Below are positions 54,302 to 63,755 of a DNA stretch of 64,000 nt, in pieces. Below the pieces are notes generated by a model. The model did not search any database. It was not told where the DNA came from and saw only the letters and a list, made by a program, of their open reading frames with translations. Source of the DNA: an uncultured Bacteroidales bacterium (GTDB lineage: Bacteria > Bacteroidota > Bacteroidia > Bacteroidales > Bacteroidaceae). The number at the start of each line of letters is the position of its first letter. Positions within the stretch are counted from its first letter, which is position 1. Made by a program: the position numbers and the translations under genes. Location: assembly GCA_902778625.1 (NCBI GenBank), contig CACYYM010000005.1, positions 1-64,000 on the forward strand. The letters run 5' to 3'.

Positions 54302-54392
54302 TAGAAATGCCGCACGCGGAAATCGTCATCCTCGCACGCGGAAAACGTCATCCCCGCAGGCGGAAATTACAATCTCCGCCTGCGGCGTTTTT
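54302..54392. repeat. 22-bp phased repeat array H with terminator-like hairpin
   Basis: Cores start at 54310, 54332, 54354 and 54376, exactly 22 bases apart (CCGCACGCGG, TCGCACGCGG, CCGCAGGCGG, CCGCCTGCGG). The last two are complementary: 54354-54364 pairs perfectly with 54375-54385, followed by CGTTTTTT. It may terminate the protease transcript. Confidence 0.85.
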
Positions 54393-54848
54393 AACATTTG
54401 CTCGCGAATCCTGGAAGCCCCTCTGTATGAGTGGGTTGTGGCACGGACTAGAATCTTGTGTCCAAAAAGTGGAAATCCTCGTTTTTTGTTATCATGAATT
54501 CTGCCCCCAGAAACAAAGAAAACGCGTGGTGCATGAGCGGGTTGTTAATATGATTCTCGCTGACCAAAATCTTTACAAATTTCAATTGATTTGTAGGGGT
54601 CGGAACCTAGTGTTGGAGAAAGAAATGCCATGTCGTGGGGCAGAAGATCCGGATTTCGTGGGCCGAAACGACCTCAAATTCCCACTTTTTCGTCGTTCTC
54701 GCCGATGAACAAATTTTTTTGTGCCCAAACGCGGCAAAACTCACCCCAAAATGCCCTTTTGTTGCATAAAATTAACCTTATTTTGTTAAATATCCTTAAA
54801 AAGGGCCTCTTTCTTTATAGTATATGATGCAGTTCAATTAAAAAAATG
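54393..54848. other. Long spacer without a recognisable gene
   Basis: About 450 bases with only short, composition-poor open frames. Two imperfect direct copies of TGAGTGGGTTGT/TGAGCGGGTTGT occur at about 54428 and 54534. The 3' part is very AT-rich with several T-runs. It may be a decayed gene or an RNA; nothing firm can be said. Confidence 0.4.
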
Positions 54849-54856
54849 TAAATTTG
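54849..54856 (+). promoter_or_regulatory. -7 element of the FAS1-SusC-SusD operon
   Basis: TAAATTTG, 73 bases before the first start codon. The -33 region lacks a clear TTG, which might mean activator dependence. Confidence 0.5.
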
Positions 54857-54929
54857 CTCTGTTGAGTGCGTACAATGACTCAAAACGAGACGAAAAAGCA
54901 ACAAAAACAACAAAAAACTAAATAAAACA

Positions 54930-57900
54930 ATGCGTATGACAAACCGTTTAAGCAAATGGAGCAGACACTCCTCAAGGGTGGTATGTCTGCTAATGGCTTG
55001 CGGGCTGATGTATGCTTGTAAAGATGAGTTCATCCTGGACGATGAGAAGCCCAGCTGGCTCAATTCAAGCATCTACGAAAGCCTTGAGCAGAAAGGTAAT
55101 TTCAGGACATATCTGAAGTTGCTGGCCGACAAGGATGTTAATCCCGAGGGCGTGCGCACCCTGACTGATGTGCTGAGCCGAACAGGCTCAAAGACAGTCT
55201 TCGTAGCAAACGACTCCGCATGGGATGCCTTCTTTGCTGCCAATGCTCTGCTGCCCGAAGCAAACCCTTGGCACTATGCCACAAGTTATGAGAAACTGAG
55301 CCAGGCTCAGAAGAAACTGCTGATCCACACCAGCATGCTCAACAATGCAATCGTGATGGAGAACTTGGCAAGCAGTCAGTCCGACGGAACCAACTCTCCC
55401 ACTCGAGGCGAGTACATGCGTCGCTATACTGATGTGGAAGCAACAGACTCCATTACGTACTTGCCGTCAGTCTCGGAGAATCCAATGGAAGACAACCTGC
55501 CCTTCAGCTATTCCGTAACGGAAAAAGACTATTGGGCACGCTTCCGTCAGGTGAATGGTGGTCATGGCATCTATCTGGCCATCGACTCAACCCTTCCCAT
55601 GATGCTCCACTTTACGTCAGAGCACATGTCAAGAAACACCGTGAAGGACGAAGACTTCGCTCTGTTTATGGGTCGTGAGCGTAACACGAGCGATGTGCAT
55701 ATCTATGATGCAATCCTGAAAGAAAAGGATGGTGTCTGCGAGAATGGTTACGTCAATGTCACAGAGAAACCTCTCTGCCCGCTCACAAACATGGCAGAGG
55801 TTATCCGCACAAATGGTAGGACAAAGATATTCAGTCATATCCTTGACCGCTTTAGCGCTCCCTTCTATTGTGCGCGCATTACGGACGCATACAGAATTCT
55901 TCACCCAGACTTCCCTGCAGACGACTCAATCTTTACAAAGAGATATTTCTCGAATAACAACTTCTCTGTAAAGGCAGGATATGTAAGACCTGGATCAGAC
56001 GGAGAAATACCTAAATTCGAGCCGGGTCCCAGAGGCACCTATCAGAAATACGATCCTTATCTGTTCAACGTCAAGCAGGATGATATTGATAAGGACCTTA
56101 AAGACCGTATTCCGTCTCTTAAGTTCGACCCGGGATGGAATGGTTATTACGATGAAGTAGATGTCCGTAAGGACATGGCTGCCATCTTCGTTCCTAGCGA
56201 CGAACAGTTGTGGCACTACTTCACCAAGGGTTCCGGACAGCGTCTGTTGAAAGTCTATTATGCAAAGGAAGGCGACCCCGACGCAATCGAATGGGTTCCG
56301 CCAACAGAAGGAGACCTCGAAGGACTCTTCCGCCAGATAGACTGCATACCTCTCGGTACGATAGACAAACTGGTGTATAACCTTCAGCAGCGTTCGTTCG
56401 TCGGCTCTGTTCCCAGCAAGTGGTCAAAATTGACCGACGATGCTATGGAGCCGTTGTTCGACAATGTGGATGAGGCAATAAGCGAACTTGATACAGCTTT
56501 CGTATGTAGCAATGGCGTTGTCTATGTAATGAATTGCACCCCAGTACCCGCAGACTATAGGTCTGTTACTGCGCCCGCGTTCATTAGCAGGTCAAATAAG
56601 ATTATGAAGTCAGCCATCTATGACGACTACATGAATTTGAACTACTACGCATACCTCAAGGCTATGCAGAGTAGGTTCACATTCCTGTTGCCTTCCGACG
56701 AGGCTTTGCAATACTACTACGACCCCGCAAGTATGAAGAGCCGTCATAATCGCGTAATCAAGTTCTTGTTTGTGGGCGGCTCCTTCCCCATCAAGTGTAA
56801 TCACTACTATTATTATAGTCCTTATCAAAAGGATAAAGGAACTGTTGGTACCGTTAGCACATCGGCTATACCTGGTTCGAATCCCTTTACGAACAGCGAA
56901 ATTACCAACCGTCTGAAGGACATCTTGGAGAGCCACACAATTGTGCACGATGGAACCAACCCCATGTCGCACGTTGGCAGCGGAAACAGTTCTTTGCCTT
57001 CGCAGGAATACTACGACATTCCCACTACAGATCCACTCCCAGAGTACTACCTCTCAAAGAATGGCAATGCTATCAAAGTCATTCGCGACGAAGAAGATAA
57101 TGTCATTGCCGTCAAGGGTGGTTTCCAGCTCGAAAACGAACGTCAAGGAGTCGAGAGTGACACACCAGGCGTGCTGTCCTGCTCTGTAGTTGAACCCAAC
57201 GAAACAGACAACGGATACACATTCGTCCTCGATGCACCGCTCGTTCCCACATATCGTAGTGTATACAGCATCTTCACCAATGATGCAGATATGTTAAAGG
57301 TCCAGCCAACTGGCGACTATGGCGGCGAAACACCTTACAGCCAATTCTACGACCTCTGCACAGCCGATGGCTATGAAACAGAAATCATTGGCTGCGGACT
57401 TGTTGATGGAAATCTTTCAAAGACACAGCGCGAATCCGGACTGAAGAAGTTCAAGATTTTCATTTCAGACAATGGCTTGGACTACAATGTTCAGTTCTTC
57501 AACAACTATCGCTACACCATCTTTGTTCCTACTAATGAAGCAGTAGAACAAGCAATCGCAGACGGTCTGCCCACGTGGGAAGATATCCGCGAAGACTTCC
57601 GTTCTCACTGCAAACCCGAAATTGATGACGAAACAGGCGAGCCAAAGCTTGATCCGGATGGTGAAATCATATATACCGATTCTCTCCAAACTTACGAAGA
57701 CAGCGTACGCATCGCAGCTAAGATTACTTACTTGACCAATTTCGTACGCTATCACTTCGCCGATAACTCAGTCTTCGCTGACAGAACCGTGCTTAAGCCC
57801 AACGAAATGGTAACGTCCAGCTACGATAAGGAGCTTGAGCTCTTCTGTAAACTCCATGTGGATCGCGTGGCAAACGGAGATGGAACAGATCTTCGTGTCT

Positions 57901-58178
57901 GCGATGATGTAACTTGGAAGAAAAACGGAAACAGCATGGGTGCGACTCCCCTTGTGACGACTGGTGAAAAGAACGTGCTTGCACGTGACGTCTCCTGCAG
58001 TAGCACACCTGTCAATGTTCAGATGAAGGGTATCACCATCAACTCTTCCAGTGCTGCCGTGATACACTCCATCCCCGGTTATTTGAATCATACAGAAGTT
58101 ATTGATGGCAGACACGACAAGACTTGGGAATCTACCATTAAAGCTAAGAGATATTTACAGAGATACGCTATCCGATAA
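54930..58178 (+). CDS. Large fasciclin (FAS1)-domain lipoprotein
   Basis: A 1082-residue protein with a lipoprotein signal (VVCLLMACGLMYAC, Cys about 30). About four FAS1-like units can be seen from their opening and TxFVPxxxA motifs: TVFVANDSAWDAFF (about 90), AAIFVPSDEQLWHYF (about 410), FTFLLPSDEALQYY (about 580) and YTIFVPTNEAVEQAI (about 865). Between them are long spacers. FAS1 domains mediate adhesion; in Bacteroidetes such lipoproteins are often encoded with SusC/SusD pairs and probably act on the cell surface. The susC-type gene follows 12 bases later. Confidence 0.85.
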   Translation: MRMTNRLSKWSRHSSRVVCLLMACGLMYACKDEFILDDEKPSWLNSSIYESLEQKGNFRTYLKLLADKDVNPEGVRTLTDVLSRTGSKTVFVANDSAWDAFFAANALLPEANPWHYATSYEKLSQAQKKLLIHTSMLNNAIVMENLASSQSDGTNSPTRGEYMRRYTDVEATDSITYLPSVSENPMEDNLPFSYSVTEKDYWARFRQVNGGHGIYLAIDSTLPMMLHFTSEHMSRNTVKDEDFALFMGRERNTSDVHIYDAILKEKDGVCENGYVNVTEKPLCPLTNMAEVIRTNGRTKIFSHILDRFSAPFYCARITDAYRILHPDFPADDSIFTKRYFSNNNFSVKAGYVRPGSDGEIPKFEPGPRGTYQKYDPYLFNVKQDDIDKDLKDRIPSLKFDPGWNGYYDEVDVRKDMAAIFVPSDEQLWHYFTKGSGQRLLKVYYAKEGDPDAIEWVPPTEGDLEGLFRQIDCIPLGTIDKLVYNLQQRSFVGSVPSKWSKLTDDAMEPLFDNVDEAISELDTAFVCSNGVVYVMNCTPVPADYRSVTAPAFISRSNKIMKSAIYDDYMNLNYYAYLKAMQSRFTFLLPSDEALQYYYDPASMKSRHNRVIKFLFVGGSFPIKCNHYYYYSPYQKDKGTVGTVSTSAIPGSNPFTNSEITNRLKDILESHTIVHDGTNPMSHVGSGNSSLPSQEYYDIPTTDPLPEYYLSKNGNAIKVIRDEEDNVIAVKGGFQLENERQGVESDTPGVLSCSVVEPNETDNGYTFVLDAPLVPTYRSVYSIFTNDADMLKVQPTGDYGGETPYSQFYDLCTADGYETEIIGCGLVDGNLSKTQRESGLKKFKIFISDNGLDYNVQFFNNYRYTIFVPTNEAVEQAIADGLPTWEDIREDFRSHCKPEIDDETGEPKLDPDGEIIYTDSLQTYEDSVRIAAKITYLTNFVRYHFADNSVFADRTVLKPNEMVTSSYDKELELFCKLHVDRVANGDGTDLRVCDDVTWKKNGNSMGATPLVTTGEKNVLARDVSCSSTPVNVQMKGITINSSSAAVIHSIPGYLNHTEVIDGRHDKTWESTIKAKRYLQRYAIR

Positions 58179-58190
58179 AATCATCCGACT

Positions 58191-61100
58191 ATGAAGAATA
58201 TAATAACTAAGCTTTTATTGCTTTGGGTGGTTGCACTCATGGCACTGCCCGCAAGCGCACAGCAACGGCGTATCTCAGGTACCGTATCTGATGATATTGA
58301 CGTCATCATGGGTGCCAACGTCAAGGAGATAGATAAGAACAATCGTATTGTCAGCCAGGCCATTACTGATATGAATGGTAACTTTACCATGAATATCAAA
58401 GACCCCAACAATACGTTGGAGATTTCCTTCATGGGCTATAAGAAATGGAGCCAGAAGATAGGAAGTGGCAAGAGCGTCTTTAAGGTTTTGCTGCAAGAAA
58501 ACACGAAGCAGCTTAAGGAAGTTGTCGCTGAGGGTAAGAAGTTAGCGCCAACCACAGGTCTGGAGGTCCCAGCTCGTGAGTATGCAGGTGCTGTTCAGAA
58601 CTTCAAGATGGACGACATGGAAGGTCTTGCTTTCGAGTCTGTTGACCAAGCTCTGCAGGGTCAGATCGCAGGTCTGGACATCGTGCCCAACTCTGGTAAC
58701 CTTGGTTCTGGTACTACTATGCGCCTGCGCGGTACCACTACTATTAATGGTAATGCTCAGCCTTTGATTGTTGTTAACGACCACATCTTCGAACTTCCTG
58801 AAGATGCACAGGACGTTAATTTCGAGACGATGGACAACGAGGAGCAATTCTCCACATTGTTGAATGTCAATCCTGAAGACATTGAGAGCATCACAGTCCT
58901 TAAGGACGCTTCAAGTACGGCTAAGTGGGGTGCGAAAGGTTCCAACGGTGTCATTGAAATCAAGTTACGCCGTGGTTCTCGTGGTCCCACGCGTGTCAAC
59001 TTTACTTACAAGTTCAAGGGCACATGGCAGCCTGAAGGCTACGAGATGCTCAATGGTGACGGATATACAATGATGCTTAAGGAAGCGTACTACAATCCTC
59101 ATCACCAGAATACCTCAATGGCAGAATTGGACTACAACACAGAACTTCGTTATGTATATCCTCACTACAGTAATAATACAAACTGGGTGAAGGAGGTACA
59201 GCAGTTCGGTCAGGAACATAAGTTCACTGTTGCTCTCGCCGGTGGTGGTGATAAGGCAGCTTTCCGTATCAGTGCCAACTACGATAAGAGTACAGGTTCT
59301 ATTATAGGACAGACTCTGAACCGTTTCACTACTACTACCGCATTGGACTATTGGGTCAGCGACCGCATCAAGTTCATGAGCAACATCAACATGGCCTTCA
59401 CAACCAACAACAAGAACTACGGCAACGACATTCTGGCTCGTGCATACAACGCTATGCCTAACATGAGTGTCTATGAGTACAGGTTGGATGAAAACGGCAA
59501 TCCTGTCATGACAGACAATTACTTCAACATGTTGCCTTTGGCTGCTGTATATTCTACAGGTAGCACTGCTCGCATGAACAACTACGATAAGAATTATTAC
59601 ACATCGTATGACCTTAACGATATGTTCACAAACGGTAATCCCGTAGCACGTGCTATGAAGGCATGGTGGAAGCAGAAGCAGTACAACCTGACCCCGCAAT
59701 TCAGCGTCGAGTATAAGTTGTTGGGTAAGGACGACGACCACCATCGCTTGAACTACGTAGGCGACGTACAGTTAAATATCTACAACACAAGCAACGACCA
59801 GTATTGTCCCAGCGAACTCAAAACGATGGATTGGGTTTGGGGTGGTGACAATTCTGCAAAGCTCACATCCAACGAGCGTAACTATGTCAGCAACGACGAG
59901 TACAAGTCGCTCGAGTTCACCACTCGTCACGACCTCCGCTACTATTCCGCATTCAAGAACCGCGACCACAGCCTGGGCGCTTTGGTACGTTTCGAGATGG
60001 CAACAGGTAGCAGTAGCTCGCAGTTGCTCGGCTTGTGGAACGTACCCAATGGTATCACCGATCCCACAGTCGTGGCTCTGCTCCGCTCTGCAAGTTCCGG
60101 TACCAACGAATGGAGATGGCAGACATTCTACGGCAATGTTCACTATTCTTACAAGAGTAAGTACAATGTTGATGCATCTGCCCGTTGGGATGGTAGCACA
60201 GGTTTCGGCCGCAGCCACAAATATGGTTTCTTCCCCTCTGCAGGTGTTCGTTGGAATATCATCGACGAAGACTTTATGAATTGGAGTAAAGACTGGTTGA
60301 GCATGCTTGCTGTCCGTGCCTCTTGGGGTATCACTGGTGGCGGCGGTGCTGGCAGCAACCAGTATAATAAGTATGCTACCAACGGATATTATAATGGCCA
60401 CCAGGTTATCACACCGGAAAACCTTTCTTTGGAACAACTCCGCTGGGAGAAGACTAGAAAGTTGAATCTCGGTTGGAACGTGGGATTCTTTAAAGACTTA
60501 GTAACATTCGAAGGTGAAGTTTATGACCATAAGACAACTGACTTGTTGATGGGCAATCTCCGTATTCCAAGTGCCAATGGTTTCTCAAATTTGGCACAAG
60601 TGAATGCAGGTGTCCTCCGCAACAAAGGTTGGGAGCTCAACTTCTACACTTCTCGTATCTTTAAGGTTGGTAAGTTCTCTATGAAGTTCCGCGGTAACAT
60701 CGCACAGAACTTCAACGAGGTTGAGGAGATGAATCCTCTCATCCTGGAGAGCTTGAATGGTGCAGAGACATATCAGCCCGGCAACCTCAACTACAATCAG
60801 CGTGTACAGATTGGCAACGCCCTCGGTTCTATTTATGGACTCCACTATCTTGGCGTTTATAAATATGACTATGATCACAACGGCATTACCAATGCGTCAG
60901 TTGCCGGCTACGGCTATGCTGAAGCAGATGAAAATGGCGTTTCTCGTCAATATGCTCAGGACCACGGCCTCGAATGGGGAACAGGAACAGGTTATGATGC
61001 TCATGGTAACCCCATCAACACTGCAGCAGCAGCTGAGCGCCGTGGAGAAGTTCATACTTGTCCAATTGCGTTCGATGCTGATGGCAATATGTTGACTGAT

Positions 61101-61745
61101 GCTAAGGGTATTCCTCTGCCAATGTATTATTGCTATAACGAGGGCTATCGTTACCAGTTCCAAGGTGGCGATGCCATCTACGAGGATATCAACCATGATG
61201 GTCAGATCGACCGCTATGATATGGTTTATCTCGGCAACTCCAATCCTAAGTGCAATGGTGGCTTCGGATTCAATATCTATTATGGCAGGTTGTCTATGAA
61301 TGTAGGTTTCAACTTCCGTGTAGGCAATCAGATTGTCAATTTGGCCCGTATGAATCTGGAGAGCATGTTGAACAACAAGAACCAAAGTTTCGCTACAACA
61401 TGGCGTTGGCGTAAGAATGGTGACGAGACTGTTGTTCCTCGTGCATTGAGCAGTGTGAATGGTTATAAGAGCTATAACTCACTGCCCAGCGACCGCTATG
61501 TTGAGAATGGTGACTACCTGCGTCTGCAGTATGTTCAGCTGAACTATGAGTTCGATGCTAAGAAGCTTAAGAAGTATCATATCAATCAGCTGAAGTTGCA
61601 CGCATCTCTTGACAACCTCTGGTGCTGGACCAAGTACACCGGTGTTGACCCCGACGTTTCTCCTCAGGGATTCGCCGTATCAAGGGACAACAACCGTACT
61701 CCCCGTACAAAGTCATTTACGTGTAGTTTAACTCTCGGCTTCTAA
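58191..61745 (+). CDS. SusC/RagA-family TonB-linked outer-membrane transporter
   Basis: An 1184-residue outer-membrane protein. Signal peptide MKNIITKLLLLWVVALMALPASA. A carboxypeptidase-like domain (RRISGTVSDDIDVIMGANV ... LEISFMGYKKW) precedes a plug with LQGQIAGLDIVPNSGNLGSG and ITVLKDASSTAKWGAKGSNG, the SusC signature in a variant form (usually DASATAIYGSRGANG). A large barrel ends FTCSLTLGF. It moves ligand captured by the SusD partner, encoded next, across the outer membrane. The nutrient is unknown; no glycoside hydrolase is visible in this operon within the window. Confidence 0.93.
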   Translation: MKNIITKLLLLWVVALMALPASAQQRRISGTVSDDIDVIMGANVKEIDKNNRIVSQAITDMNGNFTMNIKDPNNTLEISFMGYKKWSQKIGSGKSVFKVLLQENTKQLKEVVAEGKKLAPTTGLEVPAREYAGAVQNFKMDDMEGLAFESVDQALQGQIAGLDIVPNSGNLGSGTTMRLRGTTTINGNAQPLIVVNDHIFELPEDAQDVNFETMDNEEQFSTLLNVNPEDIESITVLKDASSTAKWGAKGSNGVIEIKLRRGSRGPTRVNFTYKFKGTWQPEGYEMLNGDGYTMMLKEAYYNPHHQNTSMAELDYNTELRYVYPHYSNNTNWVKEVQQFGQEHKFTVALAGGGDKAAFRISANYDKSTGSIIGQTLNRFTTTTALDYWVSDRIKFMSNINMAFTTNNKNYGNDILARAYNAMPNMSVYEYRLDENGNPVMTDNYFNMLPLAAVYSTGSTARMNNYDKNYYTSYDLNDMFTNGNPVARAMKAWWKQKQYNLTPQFSVEYKLLGKDDDHHRLNYVGDVQLNIYNTSNDQYCPSELKTMDWVWGGDNSAKLTSNERNYVSNDEYKSLEFTTRHDLRYYSAFKNRDHSLGALVRFEMATGSSSSQLLGLWNVPNGITDPTVVALLRSASSGTNEWRWQTFYGNVHYSYKSKYNVDASARWDGSTGFGRSHKYGFFPSAGVRWNIIDEDFMNWSKDWLSMLAVRASWGITGGGGAGSNQYNKYATNGYYNGHQVITPENLSLEQLRWEKTRKLNLGWNVGFFKDLVTFEGEVYDHKTTDLLMGNLRIPSANGFSNLAQVNAGVLRNKGWELNFYTSRIFKVGKFSMKFRGNIAQNFNEVEEMNPLILESLNGAETYQPGNLNYNQRVQIGNALGSIYGLHYLGVYKYDYDHNGITNASVAGYGYAEADENGVSRQYAQDHGLEWGTGTGYDAHGNPINTAAAAERRGEVHTCPIAFDADGNMLTDAKGIPLPMYYCYNEGYRYQFQGGDAIYEDINHDGQIDRYDMVYLGNSNPKCNGGFGFNIYYGRLSMNVGFNFRVGNQIVNLARMNLESMLNNKNQSFATTWRWRKNGDETVVPRALSSVNGYKSYNSLPSDRYVENGDYLRLQYVQLNYEFDAKKLKKYHINQLKLHASLDNLWCWTKYTGVDPDVSPQGFAVSRDNNRTPRTKSFTCSLTLGF

Positions 61746-61758
61746 AATTGTGACGACT

Positions 61759-63714
61759 ATGAAAAGTATTAAGAATATATATCATACAGTCTGCCTCACG
61801 GGTCTTTTGGCCCTCGGCACTTCTTCCTGCACGGATTGGCTGACCATCTATCCTCAAGATCGTGTAGTAGAAGAGAATTTCTGGGAAGACAAGAACGACC
61901 TTGAAGGTGTGCGTTATGGCGCATACCGTCAAATGGCACAAACCGTATCCAAGTTTGCGGTATGGGGCGACCTTCGTTCTGACTCTTATGCGATTAACTC
62001 GGTTGAGCATAGCGATCAGAAAAATCGCGATACTTATATTGAAATTGTTAATGGTATGCCCGACTCCAGCATGGATGTTTTTGATTGGAGTGGTGTCTAT
62101 ACTACCATCAACTATTGTAATAAGGTACTGCAGCACGGCGAAGAGGTCCTCGAAAGGGACAAGCAGTTCACATCCGGCGAGTGGATTCAGATGCATGCCG
62201 AGATGACTGCACTCCGTGCCTTGAACTACTTCTATCTGATTCGCGCCTTCAAGGACGTGCCTTACACCACAAAGGTGATTAACAAGGACGTTGAGGTCGA
62301 GAACTTCCCCCTCACCAATCAGCTTGCAGTCCTCGACTCCATCATCCTCGACTGTGAGCGCGTGAAGGGAAAAGCCCGCAACCGTTTCAGCGACAAGCGC
62401 GACAGCAAAGGCATGATTACCAACTGTGCCATCTACGCCATGTTGGCAGATATGTATCTGTGGCGTGCCTCTCTGCATGAGGGACGTCATGACAAGAACA
62501 CGCAGGATTCAATAGTTATCAATGGTAACCTCGAAAAGTACACTATTGCTGATGACTACAATAAGGCTGTCGAATATGCTGACTTAAGTCTTCAGTCATT
62601 GGCTAATCAGAACAACGAAGAGAGAGTTAGTTTCGGATTTGGTTCTGGCGGAGAAACCTTCAACTATGGACTCACTAACTGTGACATGATTAAGAACAAC
62701 TTTGAGGGAGCTGCTCAGGCAACTACACCCGAGTTGGAAGCTCAAACTGCAATCTTTAATACAAAGAATAGCCGTGAGAGTATTTTCGAATTGCAGTATA
62801 GCCTGTCTGACGAGTTGACAAATACGATAGTTAATTCTCTTTATGGTTTTGGTAACGGAACGCATTTGCAGGTTAACAAGGATGCGATAGATGCTCTTTA
62901 TAATGGTGGTATTTCTGGAACAGGAGACAATGGTGGCATGTGGGACTCTCGAGTTTGGGTATGTTGCCAAAATAAGTTGACTACAGGCAATGATGCTGCT
63001 ACTACTCAGGCTCAGGCAGGCTATTATTGTATGAAGTACCAACTTCCAAGTTCTAACTTTTTGAATATGGATGGCTCAACAAATAGTCGTGAAATTAGAA
63101 GCATTAAATACACGTCTACGAAATTCAACAATTGGATAATCTATCGTATGACTGATGTGATGCTAATCAAGGCTGAAGCACTTGCCTGCTTGAGTAATTC
63201 AAATTTGAAGACAGTGAAGGGTATTTGCAATGCCATTCATCGCCGTTCATATTGTAATTACAGGAATTCTTCCAAGATCCCTAATACTGATGCGATGACA
63301 GAAGGAACCATAGGTAATGCTTCTGGTGCCAGCAAGCCAGTGAAAGCGGGTAATAATGTTACTGTTACACTTAGCGAGGGCATTATGTATGTAATGAACG
63401 AACGCCAGATAGAGCTTATCGGCGAAGGCAAACGTTGGTTTGACTTGGTTCGATTGGCAGAGCGCTATTCCTATAGGACTGCAGACCCTGAGGATCCAAG
63501 AGAATCAGGCGTTCCCAATGGTCAGACAGGTATGAGCGCGATGGTTACGGCGTTCTTGGGAACAGGAGGTAATCAAAGTCTTGTGACAACTTTGATCAAC
63601 CGCTTCAAGAATCGTTATGGCTTGTATTGTCCCATTTATTATATGGAAGTAAAGGCAAGCAATGGTGCCATTGAACAGAATCCTGTTTGGAATAAGTCCA
63701 AATACGAACGATAA
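61759..63714 (+). CDS. SusD/RagB-family surface lipoprotein
   Basis: A 651-residue lipoprotein (lipobox LALGTSSC, Cys about 23) starting at ATG 61759, preferred to the GTG at 61750. It shows the SusD pattern: N-terminal DWLTIYPQDRVVEENFWED and TPR-like helices with MHAEMTALRALNYFYLIRAF. YRMTDVMLIKAEALACL and the end region MNERQIELIGEGKRWFDLVRL follow. It binds ligand over the SusC barrel, encoded just upstream. Confidence 0.92.
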   Translation: MKSIKNIYHTVCLTGLLALGTSSCTDWLTIYPQDRVVEENFWEDKNDLEGVRYGAYRQMAQTVSKFAVWGDLRSDSYAINSVEHSDQKNRDTYIEIVNGMPDSSMDVFDWSGVYTTINYCNKVLQHGEEVLERDKQFTSGEWIQMHAEMTALRALNYFYLIRAFKDVPYTTKVINKDVEVENFPLTNQLAVLDSIILDCERVKGKARNRFSDKRDSKGMITNCAIYAMLADMYLWRASLHEGRHDKNTQDSIVINGNLEKYTIADDYNKAVEYADLSLQSLANQNNEERVSFGFGSGGETFNYGLTNCDMIKNNFEGAAQATTPELEAQTAIFNTKNSRESIFELQYSLSDELTNTIVNSLYGFGNGTHLQVNKDAIDALYNGGISGTGDNGGMWDSRVWVCCQNKLTTGNDAATTQAQAGYYCMKYQLPSSNFLNMDGSTNSREIRSIKYTSTKFNNWIIYRMTDVMLIKAEALACLSNSNLKTVKGICNAIHRRSYCNYRNSSKIPNTDAMTEGTIGNASGASKPVKAGNNVTVTLSEGIMYVMNERQIELIGEGKRWFDLVRLAERYSYRTADPEDPRESGVPNGQTGMSAMVTAFLGTGGNQSLVTTLINRFKNRYGLYCPIYYMEVKASNGAIEQNPVWNKSKYER

Positions 63715-63755
63715 GAGAGTGAAAAAAGATATCAGTTATAAAAGACATACGTAAT

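Noticed and set aside
9897..54392. CRISPR arrays
   Set aside because: The units have a 22-bp step with variable cores and no long identical repeats or unique spacers, and no cas genes are present.
54204..54708. Open frames in the spacer before the FAS1 operon
   Set aside because: They read through the repeat array and AT-rich spacer, with basic, low-complexity products and no start context.
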